Source of the DNA: Haemophilus quentini
GTDB taxonomy: Bacteria > Pseudomonadota > Gammaproteobacteria > Enterobacterales > Pasteurellaceae
Direction: 5' to 3'
Length of the DNA stretch: 32,401 nucleotides
Assembly (NCBI GenBank): GCA_001752465.1
Contig: MDJB01000018.1
Coordinates: 1 to 32,401 of the forward strand
A program made the translations under genes and the position numbers. The stretch's first letter is position 1. Every line of letters begins with the position of its first letter. The notes below the pieces were generated by a model. It was not told the origin of the DNA. It saw only the letters and a list, made by a program, of their open reading frames with translations, and ran no database searches. This document shows positions 24,553 to 32,360 of the stretch, piece after piece.

Positions 24553-26688
24553 ATGAATATTCGGTTAAATGCCAAAGTAATCGCTGCGATTCCTATTTTT
24601 ATTGCCGTAAATATTGCGGCAGTAGGAATATGGGCTTTTGATATTTCTTCGCAATCAATGCCTTTGATTCTAGGGATTATGGCAGGTGCTTTAGTGGATT
24701 TGGATAACCGTTTAACTGGACGATTGAAAAACATATTTTTCACGCTCATTGCCTTTTCTATTTCATCCTTTATTGTTCAGTTACATATTGGTAAGCCTAT
24801 CCAATATATTGTGTTAATGACGGTGCTGACATTTATTTTCACCATGATTGGCGCCGTGGGGCAGCGTTATAGTACGATTGCGTTTGGTTCATTAGTGGTT
24901 GCGCTTTATACCACGCTGACTTATGTGCCAGAAGGAAATGTATGGTTTATTAATCCCGTAATGATTTTATGCGGTACATTGCTGTATAGCGTGGTGACTC
25001 TGATTGTTTACCTGTTTTTCCCAAATCGCCCCGTGCAAGAAAGTGTCGCTAAAGCGTTTTGTGCGTTGGGCGAATATTTAGATACTAAATCCTGTTTTTT
25101 TGATCCTGACGAAGTGGCTGAGATTGAAAAAAAACACCTCAATTTTGCGATGAAAAATGCGAATGTTGTCACGACATTTAATATTGTGCGTACCGCACTT
25201 TTTTACCGTATTAGAGGGCAACATCGCCATCCTTGCACTCAGAGAATGTTACGTTACTATTTTGCCGCACAAGACATTCATGAGCGCGCCAATTCTATGC
25301 ATTTTGATTATCAACAAATAACGGAAAAACTAAAAAATACAGATTTGATTTTCCGTATTCAACGTTTGTTAGAGCTACAAGCACAATCCTGTAAAGAAAT
25401 CATGGCGAGTTTGCGTGAAAATAAACCTTATCATTTTAATGAACGTGTCGAAAGTGCACTTTTAGGCACGTTGCATTCCTTTGATCTATATCGAGCACAA
25501 CATCTCAATGATCAAGATGAACTGATTGATATCCAAACTTTGTTAGATAATTTACAAAGCATCAACTGGCAACTTCGCCAATTGGCACAAGAAACGACGG
25601 ATACAGAACAATTGGCTCAAATTCATACGGAACAAATCACTGGGTTAAAAAATATAAGTGCGGTGATTTTTAGCCATTTTACTTTTGAGTCACCGTTGTT
25701 CCGTCATGCAGTACGCTTATCTATTGTGGTATTTCTGTGCTGTGCAATTGTTGAGTTTTTCCAATTTAATCTTGGTTATTGGATTTTATTGACCACTGTA
25801 TTTGTGTGTCAGCCAAACTATTCTGCAACTAAAGTACGTTTACGTCAGCGCATTATTGGTACGATATTAGGTGTAGTGGTGGGGTCATTATTACCTTATT
25901 TAAATCCAACCTTAGAACTAAAACTGGGTCTTGTGGTGCTTACAAGTACGCTGTTCTTTTTCTTCCGTAGTAATAATTATAGTTTTTCAACCTTTTTCAT
26001 TACACTACAAGTTTTGCTGAGTTTTGATGTCATGGGATTCGATACGGCAGCCGCGTTAATGCCTCGTTTACTCGATACTTTACTTGGTACCGCGATTTCA
26101 TGGTTTGCCGTATCTTACTTATGGCCAGATTGGAAATATTTGCAACTTGATAAAGTGAGCCATCAAGCATTGCGTAGTGATGCGGTGTATTTATTGCATA
26201 TTATTAGTCAATTACAATTTGGTAAAAGTGACGATCTTAAATATCGCATAGCACGTCGCAATGCGCATCAATATGCGGCCGCACTGAGTACAACACTTTC
26301 TAATATGAATAATGAGCCAGTAAAATACAAGGCATATTTACAGAAAGGTTTTGATTTGCTCAAGCTTAATTATTCTCTATTAAGCTATATTTCGGCCCTT
26401 GGCGCTTATCGCAACAGAATGAAAAATTTGCAACAGACCGCACAGTTTTTATCTGGTTTTTATCCTGTGGCAAAGAAAATTATCTATACTTTAGAACACA
26501 TTGAAGAAATACCCGAAGCTATTTTTAACCAACAGCAAGAAAGTATCGAAACACATTTAAAAGAATTGGAAAAACAAGAGATGACCGCAGAAGAACGTGC
26601 CGTCTTTAGTTTACCGTATCAGCAATTGAATTTGATTACCCAACTCTTACCGCAGTTCTATGAGTATTTTAGGAAAGAGTCTTGTTAA
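24553..26688 (+). CDS. yccS: YccS/YhfK-family inner membrane protein (FUSC-like)
   Basis: 711 residues, near the usual length for YccS. There are two membrane blocks of about five to six helices each (about residues 10-155 and 385-515), each followed by a cytoplasmic helical domain, the FUSC duplicated layout. Typical stretches are GIMAGALVDLDNRLTGR in the first block and CQPNYSATKVRLRQRIIGT with GTILGVVVGSLLPYLNP in the second. Relatives include fusaric acid and aromatic acid efflux proteins (AaeB), but YccS substrates are unknown. The ATG at 24553 has AAGGA upstream. Confidence 0.93.
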   Translation: MNIRLNAKVIAAIPIFIAVNIAAVGIWAFDISSQSMPLILGIMAGALVDLDNRLTGRLKNIFFTLIAFSISSFIVQLHIGKPIQYIVLMTVLTFIFTMIGAVGQRYSTIAFGSLVVALYTTLTYVPEGNVWFINPVMILCGTLLYSVVTLIVYLFFPNRPVQESVAKAFCALGEYLDTKSCFFDPDEVAEIEKKHLNFAMKNANVVTTFNIVRTALFYRIRGQHRHPCTQRMLRYYFAAQDIHERANSMHFDYQQITEKLKNTDLIFRIQRLLELQAQSCKEIMASLRENKPYHFNERVESALLGTLHSFDLYRAQHLNDQDELIDIQTLLDNLQSINWQLRQLAQETTDTEQLAQIHTEQITGLKNISAVIFSHFTFESPLFRHAVRLSIVVFLCCAIVEFFQFNLGYWILLTTVFVCQPNYSATKVRLRQRIIGTILGVVVGSLLPYLNPTLELKLGLVVLTSTLFFFFRSNNYSFSTFFITLQVLLSFDVMGFDTAAALMPRLLDTLLGTAISWFAVSYLWPDWKYLQLDKVSHQALRSDAVYLLHIISQLQFGKSDDLKYRIARRNAHQYAAALSTTLSNMNNEPVKYKAYLQKGFDLLKLNYSLLSYISALGAYRNRMKNLQQTAQFLSGFYPVAKKIIYTLEHIEEIPEAIFNQQQESIETHLKELEKQEMTAEERAVFSLPYQQLNLITQLLPQFYEYFRKESC

Positions 26689-26727
26689 AAGAATAAGCTA
26701 TCAAAGTATAGGAACATTATAAATATA

Positions 26728-26790
26728 AAAGTGCGGTTGATTTTTGAGAGATTTTAAAACACCTTGAAAATTAACCGCACTTTATTTTTT
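26728..26790. terminator. USS-pair terminator between convergent yccS and kdsC
   Basis: AAAGTGCGGTT (26728-26738) and AACCGCACTTT (26773-26783) are two uptake signals in inverted orientation forming an 11-bp stem with a 34-nt loop. A T-rich tail follows on the plus strand and a weaker one on the minus strand. Paired USS terminators are a known Haemophilus feature. Confidence 0.8.
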
Positions 26791-26819
26791 ATTAAGCAAT
26801 AATATTGACGAATGAGTTA

Positions 26820-27362
26820 TTACTGCCCCATGTTTTTCACTGATTTAAGGAAACCTTGGGCACTATCAAACACAGACGATTTTCCCTGCGCTTGTAAAAT
26901 CATATCTGACATTTCACGGAAAGCACCTTTGCCTCCATGGGTGGAAAGTACATAATCAACGGCATTTTTCACATAAATAGGGGCATCAGCCACAGCAAAA
27001 GATGCGCCACAAACAGCAAAAGCGGGGAGATCTACGCTATCATCGCCAATATAAGCGGTCTGCTCGGCAGTGACGCCTGCTTGTTTCATGAGATCAAAAC
27101 AAGCGGTTTCTTTTTCAAGTTTGCCAAGAAAGAATAATTTAATACCAAGATCGGCAATGCGACGACGTAAAATAGGGGAGTCGCGACCAGAAAGCACAGC
27201 CACTTGAATACCCGCATCCATCAGCATTTTTATGCCTAAACCATCACGCACGTGAAAATTTTTGATAGCTTCACCATTGGCATCATAATGAAGTTGTCCA
27301 TCGGTGAGTACGCCGTCTACATCAGTAATGACAAATTTAATATTTTCTAATTTTTGTTGCAT
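26820..27362 (-). CDS. kdsC: 3-deoxy-D-manno-octulosonate 8-phosphate phosphatase KdsC
   Basis: 180 residues, the size of C0-type HAD phosphatases with no cap domain, active as tetramers. HAD motif I is VITDVDGVLTDG (nucleophile Asp and acid/base Asp), motif II VAVLSGRDS, and the motif III/IV region is IGDDSVDLPAF. It removes phosphate from Kdo-8-P to give Kdo for the inner core of lipooligosaccharide. It starts 9 nt after kdsD with TGAGGA at its ribosome site, so the two genes form an operon. Confidence 0.97.
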   Translation of the reverse strand: MQQKLENIKFVITDVDGVLTDGQLHYDANGEAIKNFHVRDGLGIKMLMDAGIQVAVLSGRDSPILRRRIADLGIKLFFLGKLEKETACFDLMKQAGVTAEQTAYIGDDSVDLPAFAVCGASFAVADAPIYVKNAVDYVLSTHGGKGAFREMSDMILQAQGKSSVFDSAQGFLKSVKNMGQ

Positions 27363-27371
27363 TGGGATTCC

Positions 27372-28307
27372 TCAGCTTGAAAATTCCACTAAACCTACTA
27401 CGTGATTGTCATCATTAACAACGACTAGCGAGTGAATTTTTTTCGCTTTCATAAAGTCTTCTGCTTTTGATAAAAATTCGTCTTGATGAATAGTTTTTGG
27501 TGAACTTGTCATAAAGTCTTTGGCTGTTTTATTCAGCGTTTCTGCACCATTGGCTGTAAGTGCGCGGCGAATATCGCCATCTGTGATAATGCCTTTAAGT
27601 TGCCCATTTTCCATCACTAAGGCAACGCCCATTCGCCCTTCATTCATGACTGTGAGGCAGTCAGTAAAATTGGTGGTGGGTAAAATTGTTGGTAGGCGAG
27701 TTTGCATTTGATCTTTCACTTTACATAATAAACGACGACCAAGACTGCCACCTGGATGGAATTTGGCAAAGTCAGCTGGTTGGAAATTACGTGCAGTAAT
27801 GAGCGATACGGCGAGTGCATCGCCAAGTGCCAGCGTTACAAGTGTGGATGTTGTTGGCGCGAGGTTATTTGGACACACTTCACGCTCAACAATAATGTCT
27901 AAAACATAATCTGCATGGCGTGCGAGCGTGGAATTTCTGTTACTCGTCACGGCAATAATTTTATTACCAAAATTTTTTAAACTTGGAATCAGTTTATTGA
28001 CATCATCGGTTTCACCGCTATAGGAAATTAACATCACGATATCAATTGGTTTCAACATACCTAAATCGCCGTGGAAGGCTTCTGTAGGATGTAAAAAGAA
28101 ACTTGGGGTGCCCGTAGAGGCAAATGTAGCCACCATTTTTTTGCCGATTAAACCAGATTTCCCTATCCCGCCGATGACTAATCGTCCTTCGCAAGCAAGA
28201 ATTAAATCTACGACTTGATTAAAATCCTCGCCTAAACGTTGGCTAAGTTGCAAAAGTGCGTTACTTTCCACTGAAAGGGAATCCTGTGCAATTTTTAGAT
28301 AGTTCAT
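27372..28307 (-). CDS. kdsD: D-arabinose 5-phosphate isomerase KdsD
   Basis: 311 residues from the ATG at 28307 (family start MNYLKIAQDSL), with AGGAAG upstream; the longer ORF to 28385 is rejected. The SIS sugar isomerase domain (about residues 30-170) has GIGKSGLIGKKMVATFAS and ISYSGETDDVN. Two CBS domains follow (about 190-250 and 265-311), with GVALVMENGQLKGIITDGDI and HSLVVVNDDNHVVGLVEF. It converts ribulose 5-phosphate to arabinose 5-phosphate, the first committed step to Kdo. It is upstream of kdsC in the same operon. Confidence 0.96.
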   Translation of the reverse strand: MNYLKIAQDSLSVESNALLQLSQRLGEDFNQVVDLILACEGRLVIGGIGKSGLIGKKMVATFASTGTPSFFLHPTEAFHGDLGMLKPIDIVMLISYSGETDDVNKLIPSLKNFGNKIIAVTSNRNSTLARHADYVLDIIVEREVCPNNLAPTTSTLVTLALGDALAVSLITARNFQPADFAKFHPGGSLGRRLLCKVKDQMQTRLPTILPTTNFTDCLTVMNEGRMGVALVMENGQLKGIITDGDIRRALTANGAETLNKTAKDFMTSSPKTIHQDEFLSKAEDFMKAKKIHSLVVVNDDNHVVGLVEFSS

Positions 28308-28341
28308 TCTTCTTCCTAAAAGAGCAGTTGAAATTGGCGCT

Positions 28342-28370
28342 ATTTTAGCGGAATCATAAAAAAATACGAA
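28342..28370 (-). promoter_or_regulatory. candidate kdsD-kdsC promoter
   Basis: On the minus strand TTCGTA (28370-28365), a 17-nt spacer and TAAAAT (28347-28342) lie 35 nt before the kdsD ATG. The -35 is weak. Confidence 0.4.
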
Positions 28371-28432
28371 TGAAAAATTAGGCATTATTGTTTATAAGAT
28401 TGATGAGCAATATCTAAAAATTGGGGATTTTA

Positions 28433-28461
28433 TTGACCGCACTAATGATTGCCCCTATACT
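28433..28461 (+). promoter_or_regulatory. rnpB promoter
   Basis: TTGACC (28433-28438), a 17-nt spacer and TATACT (28456-28461) form a near-consensus sigma70 promoter, with the mature RNase P RNA 5' end expected 8 nt after the -10. A one-mismatch uptake signal overlaps the -35. Confidence 0.85.
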
Positions 28462-28468
28462 ACGCGCC

Positions 28469-28843
28469 GAGTTGGTTAGACAATCGCTGGTTTATTGAAG
28501 CCCTTAACCGTATTTATACGACCTAGTGTGACAAGTAAACGAGAGGAAAGTCCGAGCTACACAGGGCAGAGTGCCGGATAACGTCCGGGCGGCGTGAGCC
28601 GACGACCAGTGCAACAGAGAGCAGACCGCCGTGTAAACGGTAAGGGTGAAAGGGTGTGGTAAGAGCGCACCGTGCCTCCGGTAACGGTTGGCAGCAGGGT
28701 AAACTCCACTCGTAGCAAGACCAAATAGGAATCCAATGAGTGGCCCGCTCAGGATTCGGGTAGGTTGCTTGAGCGGCAGAGTAATTTGTCGCCTAGAGGA
28801 ATGATTGTCCACGACAGAACTCGGCTTATCGACCAACTCAAAA
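28469..28843 (+). ncRNA. rnpB: RNase P RNA (type A)
   Basis: Highly conserved bacterial type A signatures are present in order: GAGGAAAGTCCGAGCT (CR I), GACCAGTGCAACAGAGAGCA, GTAAGGGTGAAAGGGTG, GGTAAGAGCGCACC, GTAAACTCCACTCG, GCAAGACCAAATAGG, GGGTAGGTTGCTTGAG, CCTAGAGGAATGATTGTCC and ACGACAGAACTCGGCTTATC (CR V). The terminal P1 helix pairs GAGTTGGTT (28469-28477) with GACCAACTC (28831-28839). It is the catalytic RNA that matures tRNA 5' ends. The ORF readable on the opposite strand is not a gene. Confidence 0.98.
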
Positions 28844-28857
28844 TTTTTGTGGAAATG

Positions 28858-28906
28858 ACCGCACTTTAGTTTGTTTTTCGAAATAGATTAAAGTGCGGTT
28901 ATTTTT
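28858..28906 (+). terminator. USS-pair terminator after rnpB
   Basis: ACCGCACTTTA (28858-28868) and TAAAGTGCGGT (28889-28899) are inverted uptake signals forming an 11-bp stem, followed on the plus strand by TATTTTTTG. It ends rnpB transcription and lies between rnpB and the convergent ytfE gene. Confidence 0.85.
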
Positions 28907-28920
28907 TGATGAAAATTGAA

Positions 28921-29592
28921 TTATTTTTCGTTTAATACACGTGGAAATAAAATATTATTTTCCAAATGAATATGGTGCATTAAATCATCAATAAATTCAT
29001 TGATACCGCTATATAAGGCTTTCCAACTGAAACAAGCATCTGCTGGTGGCGTGCAGTTATTAGTAAGCGATTTGATCACTTCCACATCTTGCCCTACTTC
29101 ATCGTGTTCCATTTCCATTACACGAATTGGCATTGAGACCATAGCATAATTCCCCATTTTGATCATAGGGAACAAAATTTGTTCTTCTTTCATTAAATGC
29201 TGGCTAAGTTCAGCATAAATTTTTTCTAACTGTGCGGCTACGCCGACAGGGCAATCATCACGATCACCATGTACATTTTCTACTTTCTCCGCCAATGTAA
29301 TTAGTTCAGGGAGTTGTTCACGGTGGCGATTATGAAAACGAGTAATAATATGATCGATCATCTCTGCATAAGATGCTGAAGTCCAATCTTTATCATTATT
29401 TTCTGCTTTACTTTGTTGTAAATCAGTTAAACGTTTTTCAATTTCAGCAAGGTTAAGATTCTTTTGTTGTGCTGCGACTTCTAATAATACAGAACCTCCG
29501 CAGCAAAAATCTAAATCATATTCACGAAAAATTTTAGTTGCACCTGGAATTGAAACAGCGAGTTCGCTAAGTTTTTGTTGGGCAAAAGACAT
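28921..29592 (-). CDS. ytfE: iron-sulfur cluster repair di-iron protein YtfE/ScdA (RIC)
   Basis: 223 residues. The N-terminal ScdA domain has FREYDLDFCCGGS (about residues 22-34), and the hemerythrin-like four-helix bundle carries the His/Glu ligands of the di-iron site: IITRFHNRHREQ, HLMKEEQILFPM, EMEHDEVG and HHIHLENNILFPR. It repairs Fe-S clusters damaged by nitric oxide and peroxide. In H. influenzae ytfE is reported to be FNR-activated and needed for resistance to reactive nitrogen. Here an FNR-like palindrome lies about 100 bp upstream of its ATG, which has AGGAG. It is divergent from moaA. Confidence 0.95.
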   Translation of the reverse strand: MSFAQQKLSELAVSIPGATKIFREYDLDFCCGGSVLLEVAAQQKNLNLAEIEKRLTDLQQSKAENNDKDWTSASYAEMIDHIITRFHNRHREQLPELITLAEKVENVHGDRDDCPVGVAAQLEKIYAELSQHLMKEEQILFPMIKMGNYAMVSMPIRVMEMEHDEVGQDVEVIKSLTNNCTPPADACFSWKALYSGINEFIDDLMHHIHLENNILFPRVLNEK

Positions 29593-29692
29593 AAATCACT
29601 CCTATATTGATTAAGTAAAAATAAATCCGATAAAAATGGTAGGATACTTTTCTGATTATGAAAAGTAGGGCGATTTATTTATTGATTAAATT

Positions 29693-29706
29693 ATGATTTA
29701 AATCAA
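29693..29706. promoter_or_regulatory. FNR-like box upstream of ytfE
   Basis: ATGATTTAAATCAA matches the FNR consensus TTGAT-N4-ATCAA with one mismatch. On the minus strand a TACTTT -10-like hexamer (29667-29662) lies about 26 nt downstream, which puts the box near -44, close to a class II activator position for ytfE. Confidence 0.6.
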
Positions 29707-29850
29707 TAAAAATACCTCATAATAATCAGCTCAAAATTGATGGTTATTTACATAAATAGGATTAATTATCACTAATGAGCCCGCTTTAAATTCATTATGT
29801 ATTTTTTTATATAATTGATTTTTAAGAATTTAGGAAAATACTGATTTTCA

Positions 29851-29893
29851 TCAATATTATTGATTGTGTTTATGAAGTGAAATCTTTTAGAAT
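29851..29893 (+). promoter_or_regulatory. moaA promoter with FNR-like box
   Basis: CTGATTTTCATCAA (29851-29864) matches the FNR consensus with one mismatch, and TAGAAT (29888-29893) is a -10 candidate. A start near 29899 places the box centre at -41.5, the exact class II activation spacing. In E. coli moaA is also activated under anaerobiosis by FNR. No other element was recognised between 29707 and 29850. Confidence 0.65.
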
Positions 29894-29911
29894 GACGTTA
29901 AATCAAATTTA

Positions 29912-30018
29912 ACGCATAACTCCGAGCTTGTTTGGCCTAAGTTTCATAGAAATACGGCGGCAAGCCAATAACGCGGTATGTTATTCAGGGATACGCTGGA
30001 AACGGTTTATCCTCTCCA
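29912..30018 (+). promoter_or_regulatory. molybdenum cofactor (Moco) riboswitch in the moaA leader
   Basis: The leader holds conserved-looking blocks of the Moco RNA motif: ACTCCGAGC, TTTGGCCTAAG, GGCGGCAAGCCAAT, CAGGGATACGCTGGAAAC and CCTCTCC, ending about 10 nt before the AGAAAGG ribosome site of moaA. The motif is known upstream of moaA in gamma-proteobacteria including Haemophilus, where it lowers moa expression when cofactor is abundant. The CCTCTCC block so close to the ribosome site suggests control of translation. A small hairpin GTTAAAT-CAA-ATTTAAC (29897-29913) precedes it at the presumed 5' end. Confidence 0.85.
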
Positions 30019-30036
30019 TATTTAGAAAGGTGTAAA

Positions 30037-31050
30037 ATGCAATCCATTCCTATCAAGAACGTAGGAGAGTCTCGCTTAGTCGATCCTTTCCAACGCCAAT
30101 ATTACTATCTACGACTGTCGATTACCGATCAGTGTAATTTTCGTTGTACCTATTGTTTACCTGGTGGTTATCAACCCGAAGCTAACAAACCAAGTTTCTT
30201 AACCTTAAAAGAAATTACCCATCTTGCTCAAGCGTTTGCTGAAATGGGCACAGAGAAAATTCGTTTAACGGGTGGCGAACCGACTTTACGCAAAGATTTT
30301 ATTTCTATTGCTGAAAGTATTGCTAATATTGATGGAATCCGTCAATTAGCTGTCACGACAAACGGCTATCGCATGGCAAAAGATGTGGCTGATTGGAAGA
30401 AAGCAGGGATTACGTCCATTAACGTCAGTGTTGATAGCTTAGATCCTAAAATGTTCCATCAAATTACAGGTATCAATAAATTTGATGACGTGATGCGTGG
30501 TATCGATCGTGCATTTGAAGTAGGCTACAACAAAGTTAAAGTCAATTCAGTTTTGATGAAAAATTTGAATGACAAAGAGTTTGAGCAATTCCTTGTTTGG
30601 GTGAAAGATCGCCCAATTCAAATGCGCTTTATCGAACTCATGCAAACGGGCGAAATGGATAGTTTCTTTGATAAATTCCATCTTTCAGGACAAGTCTTAG
30701 CTGATAAATTGCTGCAAAACGGTTGGCAATTGCAACACAAATCCCATACTGATGGACCTGCTAAAGTATTCACGCATCCTGATTATGCAGGCGAAATTGG
30801 CTTAATCATGCCTTATGAGAAGAATTTCTGCGCAAGCTGTAATCGTCTCAGAGTATCAGCGAAGGGCAAACTTCATCTCTGTCTATTCGGCGAAGAAGGC
30901 ATTGAATTACGTGATTTATTGCAATCCCATGAACAGCAAGATATTTTGCAAGCACGTATTTTTTCTGCATTGCAAGGCAAACGTGAACATCATTATTTGC
31001 ATATCGGTGATAGTGGCGTAAGAAATCATTTAGCTTCTATCGGTGGCTAA
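30037..31050 (+). CDS. moaA: GTP 3',8-cyclase MoaA (radical SAM)
   Basis: 337 residues. The radical SAM cluster motif is [14 protein letters not shown] (CxxxCxxC, about residues 33-40). The GGE motif is [13 protein letters not shown]. The second C-terminal [4Fe-4S] binding GTP has [14 protein letters not shown] and then HLCLFG. The chain ends in ASIGG, and the C-terminal GG is needed for activity. With MoaC it makes cyclic pyranopterin monophosphate, the first step of molybdopterin synthesis. It is first in moaACDE and preceded by the Moco riboswitch. Confidence 0.97.
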   Translation: MQSIPIKNVGESRLVDPFQRQYYYLRLSITDQCNFRCTYCLPGGYQPEANKPSFLTLKEITHLAQAFAEMGTEKIRLTGGEPTLRKDFISIAESIANIDGIRQLAVTTNGYRMAKDVADWKKAGITSINVSVDSLDPKMFHQITGINKFDDVMRGIDRAFEVGYNKVKVNSVLMKNLNDKEFEQFLVWVKDRPIQMRFIELMQTGEMDSFFDKFHLSGQVLADKLLQNGWQLQHKSHTDGPAKVFTHPDYAGEIGLIMPYEKNFCASCNRLRVSAKGKLHLCLFGEEGIELRDLLQSHEQQDILQARIFSALQGKREHHYLHIGDSGVRNHLASIGG

Positions 31051-31138
31051 AAGAAAATAGGTGACTTTTACTGTTCACTTATTTTGCTTTTGTCACACAT
31101 GTAAAACATTCAATATTTTAACCGCACTTTATTTTATT

Positions 31139-31621
31139 ATGACTACATTTACGCATATCAATTCTCAAGGCGAAGCCAATATGGTGGATGTTTCTGCAAA
31201 GGCAGAGACCGTTCGTGAAGCTCGTGCTGAAGCCATTGTGACTATGTCAAAAGAAACTCTTTCCATGATCGTGGAAGGCAAACATCACAAAGGCGATGTT
31301 TTTGCTACAGCACGTATTGCAGGTATTCAAGCGGCAAAACGTACTTGGGAACTTATCCCGCTTTGCCATCCATTGTTACTTTCTAAAGTAGAAGTGAATT
31401 TAGAACCGTTACTTGAAACCAATCAAGTTCGTATTCAATCTCTTTGTAAATTAACCGGAAAAACAGGTGTAGAAATGGAAGCATTAACGGCAGCAAGCGT
31501 AGCAGCCTTAACCATTTACGATATGTGTAAAGCCGTACAAAAAGATATTGTGATTGAGCATGTTCGCCTGTTAGAAAAGAGCGGTGGAAAATCTGGCCAT
31601 TTTATTGCGGAGGAAAAATAA
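31139..31621 (+). CDS. moaC: cyclic pyranopterin monophosphate synthase MoaC
   Basis: 160 residues from the ATG at 31139 (family start [20 protein letters not shown]); the ORF opening at 31061 adds an unrelated stretch. Active-site parts are visible: [27 protein letters not shown] (LCHPL), [20 protein letters not shown] with the conserved Asp, and the Lys in [10 protein letters not shown]. It works as a hexamer on the MoaA product. No Shine-Dalgarno is seen; instead an uptake signal ACCGCACTT sits at 31121-31129, just 9 nt before the ATG, in the 88-bp gap after moaA. Confidence 0.96.
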
Positions 31622-31622
31622 G

Positions 31623-31868
31623 ATGTTAAATGTTTTATTTTTTGCTCAAACTCGAGAATTAATTGGTGAAGATTCAATTCAGCTTGAAGGCGATTTTGCC
31701 ACTGCGGAAGCGGTGCGTGAACATCTTGCTCAAAAAGGCGATAAGTGGGCATTGGCACTGGAAAAAGGTAAACTTTTAGTTGCGATTAATCAAACTTTGA
31801 TGCCGTTAGAAAGTGCGGTGAAAAATGGCGATGAAATTGCATTTTTCCCACCGGTAACAGGGGGCTAA
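31623..31868 (+). CDS. moaD: molybdopterin synthase sulfur carrier subunit MoaD
   Basis: 81 residues from the ATG at 31623, with GGAGG in the end of moaC upstream and a 1-nt gap to its stop. It has a ubiquitin-like fold and ends in FFPPVTGG; the C-terminal Gly-Gly is adenylated and then thiocarboxylated by MoeB. It delivers sulfur to MoaE for molybdopterin synthesis. Confidence 0.96.
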   Translation: MLNVLFFAQTRELIGEDSIQLEGDFATAEAVREHLAQKGDKWALALEKGKLLVAINQTLMPLESAVKNGDEIAFFPPVTGG

Positions 31869-32321
31869 ATGACGGATATTCAAATTTCAGTACAAGAACA
31901 ACCTTTTGATCAAAATGCCGTTTACCAATGGCTATCTGAGCAAAATTCGGTTGGCGCAACGGTTATTTTTGTGGGTAAAGTTCGCGATCTTAATTTAGGT
32001 GATGAGGTATCTAGCTTATATCTGGAACATTATCCCGCGATGACAGAAAAAGCTTTACGTGAAATTGTAGAACAAGCAAAAGCCCGTTGGGATATCCAAC
32101 GAGTGTCGGTGATTCATCGTGTTGGACTTTTACAGACTGGCGATGAGATCGTTTTAGTGGGTATTAGTTCTGCTCACCGAGGTGATGCCTACCATGCTAA
32201 TGAATTTATTATGGACTTCTTAAAATCTAAAGCGCCGTTCTGGAAAAAAGAACAAACCCATCAAGGTGAACGTTGGATTGAAGCGAGAGAAAGCGATAAA
32301 GAAGCGTTAGAGAAGTGGTAA
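31869..32321 (+). CDS. moaE: molybdopterin synthase catalytic subunit MoaE
   Basis: 150 residues, standard for MoaE. Typical regions are GATVIFVGKVRD, SLYLEHYPAMTEKAL, VSVIHRVGLLQTGDEIV, and SAHRGDAYHANEFIMDFLK followed by KAPFWKKEQ, with the catalytic Lys pair near residue 118-125. It forms a heterotetramer with MoaD and inserts two sulfurs into precursor Z. The ATG follows the moaD TAA with no gap. It is the last moa gene. Confidence 0.96.
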   Translation: MTDIQISVQEQPFDQNAVYQWLSEQNSVGATVIFVGKVRDLNLGDEVSSLYLEHYPAMTEKALREIVEQAKARWDIQRVSVIHRVGLLQTGDEIVLVGISSAHRGDAYHANEFIMDFLKSKAPFWKKEQTHQGERWIEARESDKEALEKW

Positions 32322-32360
32322 ATTAACCACTATAAAATAAATTTTTATTGATTTACAAGA

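Noticed and set aside
28504-28836. 110-codon ORF on the minus strand
   Set aside because: It lies wholly inside RNase P RNA, whose conserved elements explain the sequence.
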